IMG/VR virus record: IMGVR_UViG_3300029448_000547
Location: 1-20,764 of that record
Length of the DNA: 20,764 nt
Direction: 5' to 3' (one strand)
Source of the DNA: a virus
Numbering within the stretch: the first letter of the stretch is position 1; each line of letters begins with the position of its first letter. The translations under genes and the position numbers were made by a program. Below, piece after piece: positions 1-6,316 of this stretch. A model generated the notes under the pieces. That model was given only the letters and a program-made list of their open reading frames with translations. It was not told the DNA's origin and searched no databases.

Positions 1-61
1 CTTTCTCGATCAGTCTCTCAAGCAATTTTACAAGTTCTTTTGCTTTTTTTGTTTCAGTCAT
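1..61 (-). CDS. Partial small protein, N-terminal 20 residues
   Basis: Only the start of this minus-strand gene is inside the window. It begins with ATG at 59-61 and reads MTETKKAKELVKLLERLIEK before leaving the left edge. An AGGAGG ribosome-binding sequence lies just upstream (65-70), with a short spacer of three bases. The start overlaps the stop codon of the preceding gene (54-56), so the two are probably translationally coupled. The visible part is charged and helix-prone, and no family can be assigned from it. The start call rests on the perfect Shine-Dalgarno sequence and the overlap. Confidence 0.6.
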   Translation of the reverse strand, partial: MTETKKAKELVKLLERLIEK

Positions 62-215
62 TTTCCTCCTCAAAAACTTCATCATAATCTTCAATATATT
101 CACTATATGGATTATAATCTACTTTATCATCTCTATCAGAATTTACTTCTGCCTTTAGAGAATCCAAAAGAAGTTCCAAATTACGAATAATCAAATTAAC
201 TCTTTCTTTTTCCAT
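54..215 (-). CDS. Small acidic phage protein, unknown function
   Basis: The gene encodes 53 residues starting MEKERVNLIIRNLELLLDSL and ending in a very acidic tail rich in Glu and Asp (EDYDEVFEEEND). The frame is open for another 34 codons upstream, but that extension would run through the intrinsic terminator at 247-271, so the internal ATG at 213-215 is preferred. No clear Shine-Dalgarno precedes it. A TATAAT hexamer lies upstream on the same strand (237-242), but no matching -35 box was seen. The N-terminal half looks like an amphipathic helix. It overlaps the next gene by eight bases. No family was recognised; small acidic proteins are common in phage accessory regions. Confidence 0.5.
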   Translation of the reverse strand: MEKERVNLIIRNLELLLDSLKAEVNSDRDDKVDYNPYSEYIEDYDEVFEEEND

Positions 216-246
216 ATACCATATTACTTCGATATCATTATAGCAT

Positions 247-271
247 AAAAAAAGAGGGTCTTGCGACCCTC
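247..271 (-). terminator. Intrinsic terminator, minus strand
   Basis: Read on the minus strand, a perfect 7-bp stem (GAGGGTC paired with GACCCTC, four-base loop GCAA) is followed at once by seven T residues. This is a canonical rho-independent terminator. The GCAA tetraloop belongs to the stable GNRA class. It lies just downstream of the 55-residue gene at 295-462 and closes the transcription unit that begins at the promoter at 758-786. Confidence 0.9.
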
Positions 272-294
272 CTAACGATTTTAACGTAAGTGAC

Positions 295-462
295 TCACTT
301 ATTGTAGACACGACCACGATAACAGAATGTACCGTGCGTTTCGTTTGATTCTACACAACGAGTATCATACTCAACACCACGATATGATGTGTGAAAGATT
401 TGTGCGTCATGCAGTGCAGATGCTTTGTTGATCTGCTTTTTAATCATTTGAAGTGTGTTCAT
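295..462 (-). CDS. Small YRG-motif protein, DUF4278-like
   Basis: This 55-residue gene begins MNTLQMIKKQINKASALHDA and is preceded by a good AGGAG ribosome-binding site (470-474). Its C-terminal half carries two YRG motifs, one in SYRGVEYDTR and one in CYRGRVYNK. A pair of such motifs flanking a short variable stretch is the hallmark of the small cyanobacterial and cyanophage DUF4278-type proteins as I know them; that assignment is from memory. No enzymatic function is known for that family. The stop codon lies 24 bases upstream of the terminator stem, so it is the last gene of its transcription unit. Two cysteines (residues 35 and 47) are present. Confidence 0.8.
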   Translation of the reverse strand: MNTLQMIKKQINKASALHDAQIFHTSYRGVEYDTRCVESNETHGTFCYRGRVYNK

Positions 463-532
463 TTGTTTACTCCTGAAGTTGGGTGAAAATTAACCTTCTC
501 ATCTTTCGATGGATCCGTGTTTTCCCGTTCCT

Positions 533-694
533 TCAGTCGATTGCGTCCCAATAACAATCAGGATTTGATTCCTTCATGACCTCAATTAATTCCACCTTAT
601 ATTCGGGAGGAATATTTTCGTTCTGTTTCATCCGCAACATAATTGCATTAGATTGAGAACAAGTGAGGGTGGTATACAGTAGTATATCAAACAT
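533..694 (-). CDS. Small conserved phage protein, unknown function
   Basis: This 53-residue protein begins MFDILLYTTLTCSQSNAIML and ends in NPDCYWDAID. A GGAG sequence lies about nine bases upstream of the ATG. The composition, with a hydrophobic N-terminus containing Cys-Ser-Gln and a C-terminal CYWDA motif, resembles short conserved hypothetical proteins I associate with cyanomyoviruses; no function is known. It is the first gene after the sigma70-type promoter at 758-786, with a leader of about 57 bases, and is followed 70 bases later by the YRG-motif gene. The open frame on the opposite strand here (698-895) is judged spurious. Confidence 0.75.
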   Translation of the reverse strand: MFDILLYTTLTCSQSNAIMLRMKQNENIPPEYKVELIEVMKESNPDCYWDAID

Positions 695-757
695 GGGATG
701 AACGCTCCGTTCCGCGACTTACTTGCGTCAGAGTCTCCTCTGATGAACGATAGGTCC

Positions 758-786
758 ATTATAGACCCTATACCCTATTTAGTCAA
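758..786 (-). promoter_or_regulatory. Sigma70-type promoter, minus strand
   Basis: On the minus strand a TTGACT -35 box (781-786) is separated by exactly 17 bases from a perfect TATAAT -10 box (758-763). The predicted start site is near 751. It reads leftward into the genes at 533-694 and 295-462. A short inverted repeat (CAGAG/CTCTG, 729-742) lies in the leader. Such host-type promoters typically drive early genes in T4-type phages; the early timing is inference. Confidence 0.85.
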
Positions 787-850
787 GAGGTTTCTGAAAA
801 TCCCTACAGACCAAAAAATTGCCGGAATTTTTTTTGCCGATATTTTGGAA

Positions 851-1210
851 TTATTTCCTCTTTTTGGTTGGGGGTGGTGGTTCCAGTCCCCATAGTTTTG
901 GATTGGTTCTTCCCATACCAAAACCAATTCCCTTTAAATTCTCACGGAACTTATCCCAGTACATATTAAAAATACGAACTTCTTTCTGACTACGGGTCAA
1001 ATCATATCTCGTTTCCCCATCAACCACATAGGTGATTATCATGGCATCATTAGGACAATCTTTAGTAGATACCTGTTCCCAAGTTCCATTTTCTATCAGT
1101 ATATCACATCCATATATGGATTTAGAATTTTCTTTTTCTGATGGTGTCCATGAGGTCATAGACTGTTCCTCTTCTGTTTTAGTGGGAGCATCTCCCAATT
1201 GATTTGTCAT
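851..1210 (-). CDS. Hypothetical phage protein, 119 residues
   Basis: The gene starts with ATG two bases after the stop of the upstream gene, so it is co-transcribed with it. The product is soluble-looking. It has a polar N-terminal third, a core around GCDILIENGTWEQV and AMIITYVVDGETRYDLT, and a C-terminus rich in Pro and Lys (PPPPTKKRK). The compact core with two Cys residues and alternating beta-type segments suggests a small folded domain with a disordered tail. I do not recognise a family. Its linkage to the DUF6433-like gene and the single-pass membrane protein upstream suggests a conserved phage module of unknown role. Confidence 0.7.
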   Translation of the reverse strand: MTNQLGDAPTKTEEEQSMTSWTPSEKENSKSIYGCDILIENGTWEQVSTKDCPNDAMIITYVVDGETRYDLTRSQKEVRIFNMYWDKFRENLKGIGFGMGRTNPKLWGLEPPPPTKKRK

Positions 1211-1212
1211 AA

Positions 1213-1794
1213 TTATGAACGATTACCCCAAGTAATGTCTGGATATGCTTCACTCACAAGTTCCTTTGTGATTTTATATCTTTCAGAAAGTTTTTTATCC
1301 TTACACAAACAAACAATTTCAGCCTCTAATGGATGAAGTCCCTCAAGAATATTAATGAACATCGTTTCACGACGAACACTACTCATACTATCATTACCAC
1401 CCCTAATAAAATGATAGAAATTCTTAAACTCTCTACGAATTGTGGTGTGTCCGTTCTTATCACTCGAACCCATTGAGAATGAATCGGTTTCATGCATTCT
1501 ACGAACCTCTTCTGAGATTTTAGTGCTCAAAGTTCCATTTGATGATGCCTGATCCTCAAATCCAGAATAAGGAACCTCTCCTTCAGGAAGCATAGAAATT
1601 ATACTCTCATCAAAGTTCCAAATTAATGTTGCCTTCAAAGAAACGTGTTCATACTTCTTCAGAACTTCAATCTTCTTTGCCTTACTTCTCTGTTTTGATA
1701 CAAGATCTAAAACTTCGAAGACAAATGGATTTTTTGGAAGTTCTAATGATACTGCCTTAGTCGTTGTCGTTTTCTTCTTCGTTACTGTCGTCAT
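1213..1794 (-). CDS. Phage protein of unknown function, DUF6433-like
   Basis: The 193-residue product has a Thr/Lys-rich N-terminus followed by NPFVFEVLDLVSKQRSKAKK, then YEHVSLKATLIWNFDESI and LPEGEVPY. This order of segments resembles a phage family of unknown function that I recall as DUF6433, which occurs in T4-type cyanophages; the assignment is from memory. The ATG at 1792-1794 is chosen because the only upstream option is a TTG. The gene overlaps the end of the upstream membrane-protein gene by 38 bases, and the Lys/Thr-rich start and the Asp/Glu/Asn-rich end of the two proteins are encoded by the same DNA in different frames. A conserved-looking segment, FIRGGNDSMSSVRRETMFI, lies in the second half. 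Function is unknown. Confidence 0.75.
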   Translation of the reverse strand: MTTVTKKKTTTTKAVSLELPKNPFVFEVLDLVSKQRSKAKKIEVLKKYEHVSLKATLIWNFDESIISMLPEGEVPYSGFEDQASSNGTLSTKISEEVRRMHETDSFSMGSSDKNGHTTIRREFKNFYHFIRGGNDSMSSVRRETMFINILEGLHPLEAEIVCLCKDKKLSERYKITKELVSEAYPDITWGNRS

Positions 1795-1984
1795 AGTTTT
1801 CAAAATTAAATGCGATTACTTCGTCTGGAATAAGATTTCCTTGCTCATCAAACATTTCAGGATGATATCTTGGTGCCTCCCGATAGTTCATCATGTATTC
1901 TCTAGCAGTCCAACCAATTAAAAGTCCCATCATGAGAAATAAAATAGTCAAAAATGATCCAAATACTAAACTAGTTGCTAACAT
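1757..1984 (-). CDS. Small single-pass membrane protein
   Basis: The gene encodes 75 residues with one clear membrane segment at about residues 5-27 (SLVFGSFLTILFLMMGLLIG), followed by WTAREYMMNYREAPRYHPEM and a strongly acidic tail. A GGAG ribosome-binding sequence lies about nine bases before the ATG. With a short N-terminus and a basic patch after the helix, the tail most likely faces the cytoplasm. It is the first gene of the 851-1984 cluster and is preceded by a 191-base non-coding leader. Similar short membrane proteins are common in cyanophage genomes without a known role; a link to lysis or membrane remodelling is not supported by anything specific here. Confidence 0.75.
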   Translation of the reverse strand: MLATSLVFGSFLTILFLMMGLLIGWTAREYMMNYREAPRYHPEMFDEQGNLIPDEVIAFNFENYDDSNEEENDND

Positions 1985-2167
1985 TTTTCTTACTCCGGGA
2001 GATTACTTCTCTTTTTCTTGTTCTGATAGAAAATTCGAAATAGATAGTTACTTCCCGTCTCAGAAAGCAGACCATCTTTTCAAAGATAATATGAAATGGT
2101 TGTGTCTGCTTTCTTTTTCCCCCATTAATTAAAAATTCAATACCACGATTTCTGTGGTCTTCATTTT
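1985..2167 (-). other. Structured non-coding leader upstream of 1757-1984
   Basis: This gap holds no convincing gene but several inverted repeats. Arms of 11 bases (2062-2072 and 2104-2114, AGAAAGCAGAC with GTCTGCTTTCT) enclose a second perfect 6-bp hairpin (2074-2087). A third hairpin (ACCAC/GTGGT, 2142-2158) lies nearer the glutaredoxin stop. If transcription starts at the late-promoter-like site at 2168-2175, these elements form a long 5' leader. The hairpin at 2142-2158, followed on the minus strand by a loosely placed T-run, could instead be a weak terminator for the glutaredoxin operon. Open frames crossing the gap on both strands look accidental. Confidence 0.45.
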
Positions 2168-2175
2168 TATTTATG
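2168..2175 (-). promoter_or_regulatory. T4-late-promoter-like site CATAAATA
   Basis: On the minus strand CATAAATA matches seven of eight bases of the T4 late consensus TATAAATA. It sits immediately after the stop of the glutaredoxin gene and would start transcription near 2161, reading through the structured leader into the genes at 1984-851. AT-rich DNA yields such matches by chance, so confidence is moderate. Confidence 0.45.
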
Positions 2176-2418
2176 TTAAGACTTGATGACTTGGTGTTCT
2201 CTGAGGAATTTGATTGTGTCAACACATCCTCCTAATTTTTTATCGTCACATATTACCTGTGGAAAGGTAGAACCTTTGCCAAATTTAGCATAGAATTGTT
2301 CTCTTGTAAAGTCCTCTTCAAGTTTATAAGATACAAAATCTGTGCCGGTCAATTCTAATACTTGCTTAATCTTATAACAGTGAGGACAATTTTCTTTTGT
2401 GTATACTTTAAAATTCAT
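2176..2418 (-). CDS. Glutaredoxin
   Basis: This 80-residue protein has the full glutaredoxin fold signature: an N-terminal beta strand (MNFKVYTKEN), the redox-active CPHC at residues 11-14, the TFPQV segment with the expected cis-proline at 53, and the glutathione-binding GGCVDT stretch at 63-68. It should reduce disulfides using glutathione in the host cytoplasm. In T4-type phages such proteins, as in T4 nrdC, supply electrons for ribonucleotide reduction during DNA synthesis. The gene starts four bases after the carbamoyltransferase stop, without an obvious Shine-Dalgarno, so it is probably translated by coupling. The extra Cys at 65 lies in the glutathione site and is unusual. Confidence 0.93.
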   Translation of the reverse strand: MNFKVYTKENCPHCYKIKQVLELTGTDFVSYKLEEDFTREQFYAKFGKGSTFPQVICDDKKLGGCVDTIKFLREHQVIKS

Positions 2419-2422
2419 AAAA

Positions 2423-4105
2423 TTACTGTTTTACTACAAAATAATTACCAATCACAAGATAATCTAAATCGATGTTTTTAAAAGTTTTAATCGCATCCTT
2501 TGGAGTTTCTACAATTGGTTGACCATTATCATTGAAAGATGTATTGAGAAGAACAGGACACTCAGTCTTCTCATTATATTTTTGCAGAAGTGTTGTAACT
2601 TCTGGATGCAATTTTTGATTCACAGTCTGAATTCTACAAGAGAAATCTTTATGTGTAATCGCACCAAGTTTCTTTCTTTGATGTGGTTTTACAACTAAAG
2701 AGTATAGCATATATTCATTTGGATATGTATCCATAAAGTATTCATCTTGATATTCTTCAAGCATGATACCTGCAAACGGACGCCACTCTTCTCTGTGTTT
2801 GATACGTGTGTTTATTGTTTCCTTATTCTCCTTCGGAGTAGGATTCATAAGAATTGATCTAGAACCAAGTGCTCTTGGACCAAACTCTGAACGATTCTGG
2901 AACCAACCAACAATCTTATTCTCGGCAAGAACATTTACCGTCTTGCCACATAGTTCCTCAAAGGTATCGAACTTTTTATACTCCATCCCTTCGAGTGCCT
3001 CCTCAATCTCTTCGTCACTATAAGTGCGTCCGAGAAGTGAAATGTTATGTGGAAGAGTTACTTTTTCTTTTGCCTTGAATACTCCATAACATGCAGCCCC
3101 AAATGAAAGTCCAGTGTCATCAGGGAATGGTGGGATGTGCATATTCTTTGCGACACCATTCTTACGAATCACAGAATTGGCAAGGATGTTAAGGAATACT
3201 CCACCGGCAAGGCAAAGATTATCATCAATGTATCCTTGCTCTTTGAGTTCTTTCATCCATTCAAGCATTGCATTTTCAAAATTATATTGAAGTTGCTTTG
3301 CTTTGTTTTCGGCAGAAAGATTACCATAATTAAAGTCACGACTAGGTAAAGACTCCAGTGCTACTTGTGGAATCCCCTCAAAATGAAGTCTCCAATCTTT
3401 CTTAGGGTCTTTTATGTTTCCATAAGCAGAAAGACCCATCACCTTACCACAGAATGTTTCACGATACTTTGGATCAGTAATATCAATCTTTTTTTGAACC
3501 ATTTGAGTATAGATGTTATGTGCCCACATCCAATAGTAGTTTCCAAAATTATTAGTCATTGGAATACCGGGATAATATTTGAAGATGCCTTTCTCCTTGT
3601 TGAAATATCCAAATGAATGATTTTCACAAGCAAAAATTTGTCCCGAAGTGTCAAACAAAACAGAACCAGCATTGTCTAAAGTAATGAATGAACCTTCATT
3701 ATAATCACAAGAGAACACAGAAGAATATGCATGACACAAATGATGTGATGCAATCTCTACCTTTGCTTTTGGAAAATATCTTTTAACTTTCTTCTCAATA
3801 GTTTTATTGATATAGTTTTTATAAAAGTTTTGATTTGCCATTGAAGGAACAATGACCACATCAATATCTTCTTTAGAAAGATTGCCTGTCGATAGACAAT
3901 ATTCTATTGACTTACGTGGAAAGTTTCCATCATACTTGATACCACTGAGTCTTTCCTCACTGATACTTGCAATGTGGTTACCGTCAGAAAAGAGGGTCAC
4001 ACTAGCACCATGTGTCCAACTCTCATTCATTTGATTACTAAGTTTTGGATTGTCTGAAATTAAAACATTCCATCCAATCGCACCATAAAGTCCAATTACA
4101 TTCAT
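2423..4105 (-). CDS. Carbamoyltransferase, NodU/CmcH family
   Basis: The 560-residue product has close to full family length. The N-terminal ASKHA-like domain contains H32 (WTHGAS) and the metal-binding HHLCHA motif at 121-126. LDNAGS (143-148), LAGGVFLN (299-306) and FPDDTGLSFGAA (327-338) follow. The C-terminal YrdC-like domain opens with the signature SEFGPRALGSRSIL (about 406-419). Members transfer a carbamoyl group from carbamoyl phosphate to hydroxyls of sugars or secondary metabolites, as in Nod factor and cephamycin biosynthesis. Here it overlaps the GT9-like gene by one base (TAATG), so both probably act on the same glycan, cytoplasmically. Relatives occur in cyanophages with surface-sugar gene sets. 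The actual acceptor is unknown. Confidence 0.93.
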   Translation of the reverse strand: MNVIGLYGAIGWNVLISDNPKLSNQMNESWTHGASVTLFSDGNHIASISEERLSGIKYDGNFPRKSIEYCLSTGNLSKEDIDVVIVPSMANQNFYKNYINKTIEKKVKRYFPKAKVEIASHHLCHAYSSVFSCDYNEGSFITLDNAGSVLFDTSGQIFACENHSFGYFNKEKGIFKYYPGIPMTNNFGNYYWMWAHNIYTQMVQKKIDITDPKYRETFCGKVMGLSAYGNIKDPKKDWRLHFEGIPQVALESLPSRDFNYGNLSAENKAKQLQYNFENAMLEWMKELKEQGYIDDNLCLAGGVFLNILANSVIRKNGVAKNMHIPPFPDDTGLSFGAACYGVFKAKEKVTLPHNISLLGRTYSDEEIEEALEGMEYKKFDTFEELCGKTVNVLAENKIVGWFQNRSEFGPRALGSRSILMNPTPKENKETINTRIKHREEWRPFAGIMLEEYQDEYFMDTYPNEYMLYSLVVKPHQRKKLGAITHKDFSCRIQTVNQKLHPEVTTLLQKYNEKTECPVLLNTSFNDNGQPIVETPKDAIKTFKNIDLDYLVIGNYFVVKQ

Positions 4106-5001
4106 TAGCCAACTGCTTCTACAATTTTATCAAAGTCAAAAATTTCTTCATCCTCATCAACATAAGGATACTCTGCTTCCATTCCCGTAAAATCAAAATC
4201 AAACAAATAACTGTTCGGAAGTTTAAAGTTAGCAGGTTTTTCTGCCTGAATATTTGTGTGCATATCCCATCCAAACACATCAGGACTCGTTCCGTTCCAC
4301 AGAACTACTGAAGGAAGTTTGAGTGCCGTTGCGGCATGTTGTAGAGAACTATCAATAAGAATTCTTTTATCACTATGGAGAATGGTACTTACAAGTTCCA
4401 TGTTAGTCATAGGATCTTGAATAACCTCTACACCATCTAGTACTTCACTAGATGCCTTCTTAACCTGAAAGATATGATAGTCATCAGAATAGTGGTCTAC
4501 AAGTCTCTGTGCCAGTGCTACAGGCATATCTCGTGCCCATAAGTATGGTCTCTGCTCTTGATACAATCCACCATTGGTATGAATAACCATGATGGGTTTA
4601 CCATTAGCACGACCAGTCCAGAACTCCTTAGCAAGTTTTCTTTGCAGAGGATTAAACTTGATGCTAGGCATTTCTCCCTTATACTCAAGACCATACATCT
4701 TCGTCCAGGTCTTTACAAGAGGAAGTTTCTTATGAATATGATCCGTTGTAAAGTAAGGTTCATTATGGAAAATTAACGAATCCTGATTTTCAATATAGGT
4801 TTGATAGAAATAACTTGTGTTACCAAGTTGATATACTCTATCAACGAACGGAAGATTTTGAAAGATTTCTGGCCAGGCACAGACAATCACAAGTTGTCTG
4901 CTTGGATGATTATTTTTAATGCACTTGGCTACTGCTGTTGAGGCAATATGTTTTCCAAACCCACCTTGAACATGAAATATAGAATACTTAAGTTTTGCCA
5001 T
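4105..5001 (-). CDS. GT9-like (heptosyltransferase-type) glycosyltransferase
   Basis: The 298-residue protein has two Rossmann-like halves. The N-terminal glycine-rich loop is FHVQGGFGKHIAS (9-21). The C-terminal half carries LIDSSLQHAATALKLP followed by SVVLWNGTSPDVFGW (about 215-245), which matches the GT9 pattern of D-S/T-x-x-x-H-x-A-x-A-L with a following G-T-x-P loop that binds the sugar nucleotide. GT9 enzymes add heptose or similar sugars to lipopolysaccharide core. The gene sits directly before the carbamoyltransferase (one-base overlap), suggesting sequential steps on one glycan. The last 30 residues are acidic. The specific donor and acceptor cannot be read from the sequence. Confidence 0.8.
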   Translation of the reverse strand: MAKLKYSIFHVQGGFGKHIASTAVAKCIKNNHPSRQLVIVCAWPEIFQNLPFVDRVYQLGNTSYFYQTYIENQDSLIFHNEPYFTTDHIHKKLPLVKTWTKMYGLEYKGEMPSIKFNPLQRKLAKEFWTGRANGKPIMVIHTNGGLYQEQRPYLWARDMPVALAQRLVDHYSDDYHIFQVKKASSEVLDGVEVIQDPMTNMELVSTILHSDKRILIDSSLQHAATALKLPSVVLWNGTSPDVFGWDMHTNIQAEKPANFKLPNSYLFDFDFTGMEAEYPYVDEDEEIFDFDKIVEAVG

Positions 5002-5005
5002 AAAA

Positions 5006-5353
5006 TTACCAAGGAAGTGCTTTATCTACTGTAGCAGGTGCTGGAGGAGTGAGAACAGAATTGATCCATCCGTTATGATTTGCCTGAACCGATGTTATTC
5101 TATTCGTTAATTCGGAACCCAACCACCCTTCAACGGTTGCCGCATCCAAACTAGCATATGCTACCCACCCATCAGAAGATGATGTTCTACCATCTGTGCT
5201 AAGTTCAAATGATTCATTAGATTTAATAGTTGTACCCTCCTGATTAGAATCGTCATAAGAAGTAAATTCAACTTCTACATTAGATACTAAATCTTTATCT
5301 CCAGAATTTACAACATCAATTCTTGTAATGCTTTTAGAAAATTGAATTGTCAT
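5006..5353 (-). CDS. Small beta-rich cyanophage protein, unknown function
   Basis: This 115-residue protein begins MTIQFSKSITRIDVVNSGDK. It has alternating beta-type segments (VSNVEVEFTSYDDS), then a helical GWLGSELTNRITSV and a Pro-rich end (LTPPAPATVDKALPW). I associate this pattern of a short beta-rich N-terminal domain naming an 'x-D-x-V-x-x-V' strand, then a helix and a disordered tail, with small repeated proteins in tail-fibre regions of cyanomyoviruses, but I do not know a function. It lies between the sulfotransferase and the GT9-like gene, four bases from the latter. The CTAAATA motif overlapping the preceding stop lies 23 bases upstream of its ATG and could serve as a promoter. Confidence 0.7.
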   Translation of the reverse strand: MTIQFSKSITRIDVVNSGDKDLVSNVEVEFTSYDDSNQEGTTIKSNESFELSTDGRTSSSDGWVAYASLDAATVEGWLGSELTNRITSVQANHNGWINSVLTPPAPATVDKALPW

Positions 5354-5374
5354 TTTTTTTATTTCTTTTACTTT

Positions 5375-6205
5375 TTATTTAGAACTCCAAAACTCAAGTG
5401 ATTCCTTATTTTCATTATAGAGGTTGAGAATCTCTTCAGGTAATATTGATTCTGGTGAGGAAGATGTTTTCTCAAGTTTAGAATGAACCTCATGCATATC
5501 ATTCAGTCCATAAGTGTTGATATCATTCTCTCTATGAATATTAGAAAGACCATCAAACTTATGTTCATAATATTCTTCTCCTAAGAAATCATAGATGTCT
5601 TCCATAACTTGATCAGGATTACTCACCATGTCATTATAGTCTATAAAGTGCATTTTGTCACGCACATTTTGTGTAAACCCTTCCATGATTGCATTCAGAG
5701 ACTCATACACAATACCATCAGGATTAATAAGATGCATACACCTATTATAATCATTGATTGGTGTGTTTGTTTTTACCAAATACTCATCAACAAAATTAAT
5801 TCTATCCTGTCCTTCTTGAAAAGGATTACGATGAATCATTGTAATCACAGACGCAAGAATCTCATCCACTCTACGAACAGGAACAAGAATCTTTGCCTGC
5901 TGGCCAATATATCCCTCAATATATGGCACTCTAGCCGTCCATGCACGATTCTTATCAAAGACAACAGGGTTTTCTATATCACTATAAAAATGATGAGGAA
6001 TACTACCAATGATTTCTTTTACCTGATCTGGTTTTGGATATCCAGTGTAAAGTTCATTAGCAGTGAAGTTTTCCTCCATTGCATACATTGCACCAAGTAC
6101 AGGACTTGATGGTCCAGAATAAAATCTTGGATTCTGATTTAGAATAGACGAAAGCAAAGTGCTACCCGATCTGGGCAACCCTGCCATAAAATAAAATGTC
6201 TTCAT
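5375..6205 (-). CDS. Sulfotransferase family protein
   Basis: The 276-residue product opens with FYFMAGLPRSGSTLLSSIL. The PRSGSTLL segment (11-18) is the 5'-phosphosulfate loop that binds PAPS in cytosolic and Golgi-type sulfotransferases. A second conserved stretch, ILVPVRRVDEILASVITMIHR (about residues 106-126), corresponds to the 3'-phosphate-binding region, where Arg and Ser contact the nucleotide. A third, FIDYNDMVSNPDQVMEDIYDFLG, is the usual C-terminal helix motif. It would transfer sulfate to a carbohydrate or protein hydroxyl in the host cytoplasm. It is the first gene of the leftward cluster that continues with the glycosyltransferase and carbamoyltransferase. The acceptor is unknown; a surface sugar or a tyrosine on a virion protein are both possible. 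Confidence 0.87.
   Translation of the reverse strand: MKTFYFMAGLPRSGSTLLSSILNQNPRFYSGPSSPVLGAMYAMEENFTANELYTGYPKPDQVKEIIGSIPHHFYSDIENPVVFDKNRAWTARVPYIEGYIGQQAKILVPVRRVDEILASVITMIHRNPFQEGQDRINFVDEYLVKTNTPINDYNRCMHLINPDGIVYESLNAIMEGFTQNVRDKMHFIDYNDMVSNPDQVMEDIYDFLGEEYYEHKFDGLSNIHRENDINTYGLNDMHEVHSKLEKTSSSPESILPEEILNLYNENKESLEFWSSK
5376..5382 (-). promoter_or_regulatory. Recurring CTAAATA junction motif
   Basis: On the minus strand TCTAAATAAAAAG overlaps the stop codon of the sulfotransferase gene and lies 23 bases upstream of the next ATG. The last six bases match the T4 late promoter (TAAATA). The same motif recurs at four other gene junctions in the window. A promoter role is inference. Confidence 0.3.
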
Positions 6206-6268
6206 ATAAAATAGTTAAAAGATATAAAGTCTGTGATAGTTAATTCTAAATATTTTTTCATTTTAAAT

Positions 6269-6274
6269 ATTATA
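6269..6274 (-). promoter_or_regulatory. Possible -10 element for the sulfotransferase gene
   Basis: A perfect TATAAT hexamer (in GGTATAATATT on the minus strand) lies 64 bases upstream of the sulfotransferase ATG, in the divergent intergenic region. No good -35 box is present at 16-18 bases, so this would be a weak, extended or activator-dependent promoter. It is proposed mainly because the region must contain a leftward start site. Confidence 0.4.
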
Positions 6275-6287
6275 CCATAAAAAAGAC

Positions 6288-6295
6288 AATAAATA
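6288..6295 (+). promoter_or_regulatory. T4-late-promoter-like site AATAAATA
   Basis: AATAAATA matches seven of eight bases of TATAAATA. Transcription would start near 6301, about 16 bases before the ATG of the only plus-strand gene in the window. The position fits a T4-type late promoter, but the region is very AT-rich and chance matches are expected. Confidence 0.4.
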
Positions 6296-6316
6296 ATAGT
6301 AAGAACAGATTTTGTG

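Noticed and set aside
698-895. Plus-strand open frame of 65 codons
   Set aside because: It runs across the sigma70 promoter of the opposite strand and overlaps the end of the gene at 851-1210. It has no ribosome-binding site and an odd Trp/Phe-rich end.
2062-2119. Plus-strand intrinsic terminator (long stem followed by TTTTT)
   Set aside because: There is no plus-strand gene upstream to terminate, and the loop of about 31 bases is too long for a typical terminator.
1971-2225. Minus-strand open frame of 84 codons over the leader
   Set aside because: It overlaps the glutaredoxin gene and the start of the membrane-protein gene, crosses several inverted repeats, has biased composition and lacks a ribosome-binding site. 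I checked for a hidden tRNA in the same interval and found no clover-leaf or T-loop pattern.
6202-6261. Possible 19-codon leader peptide (MKKYLELTITDFISFNYFI) whose TGA overlaps the sulfotransferase ATG
   Set aside because: The ATGA overlap is suggestive, but there is no ribosome-binding site, and the start would fall at about the predicted transcription start. In AT-rich DNA such a short frame is expected by chance.
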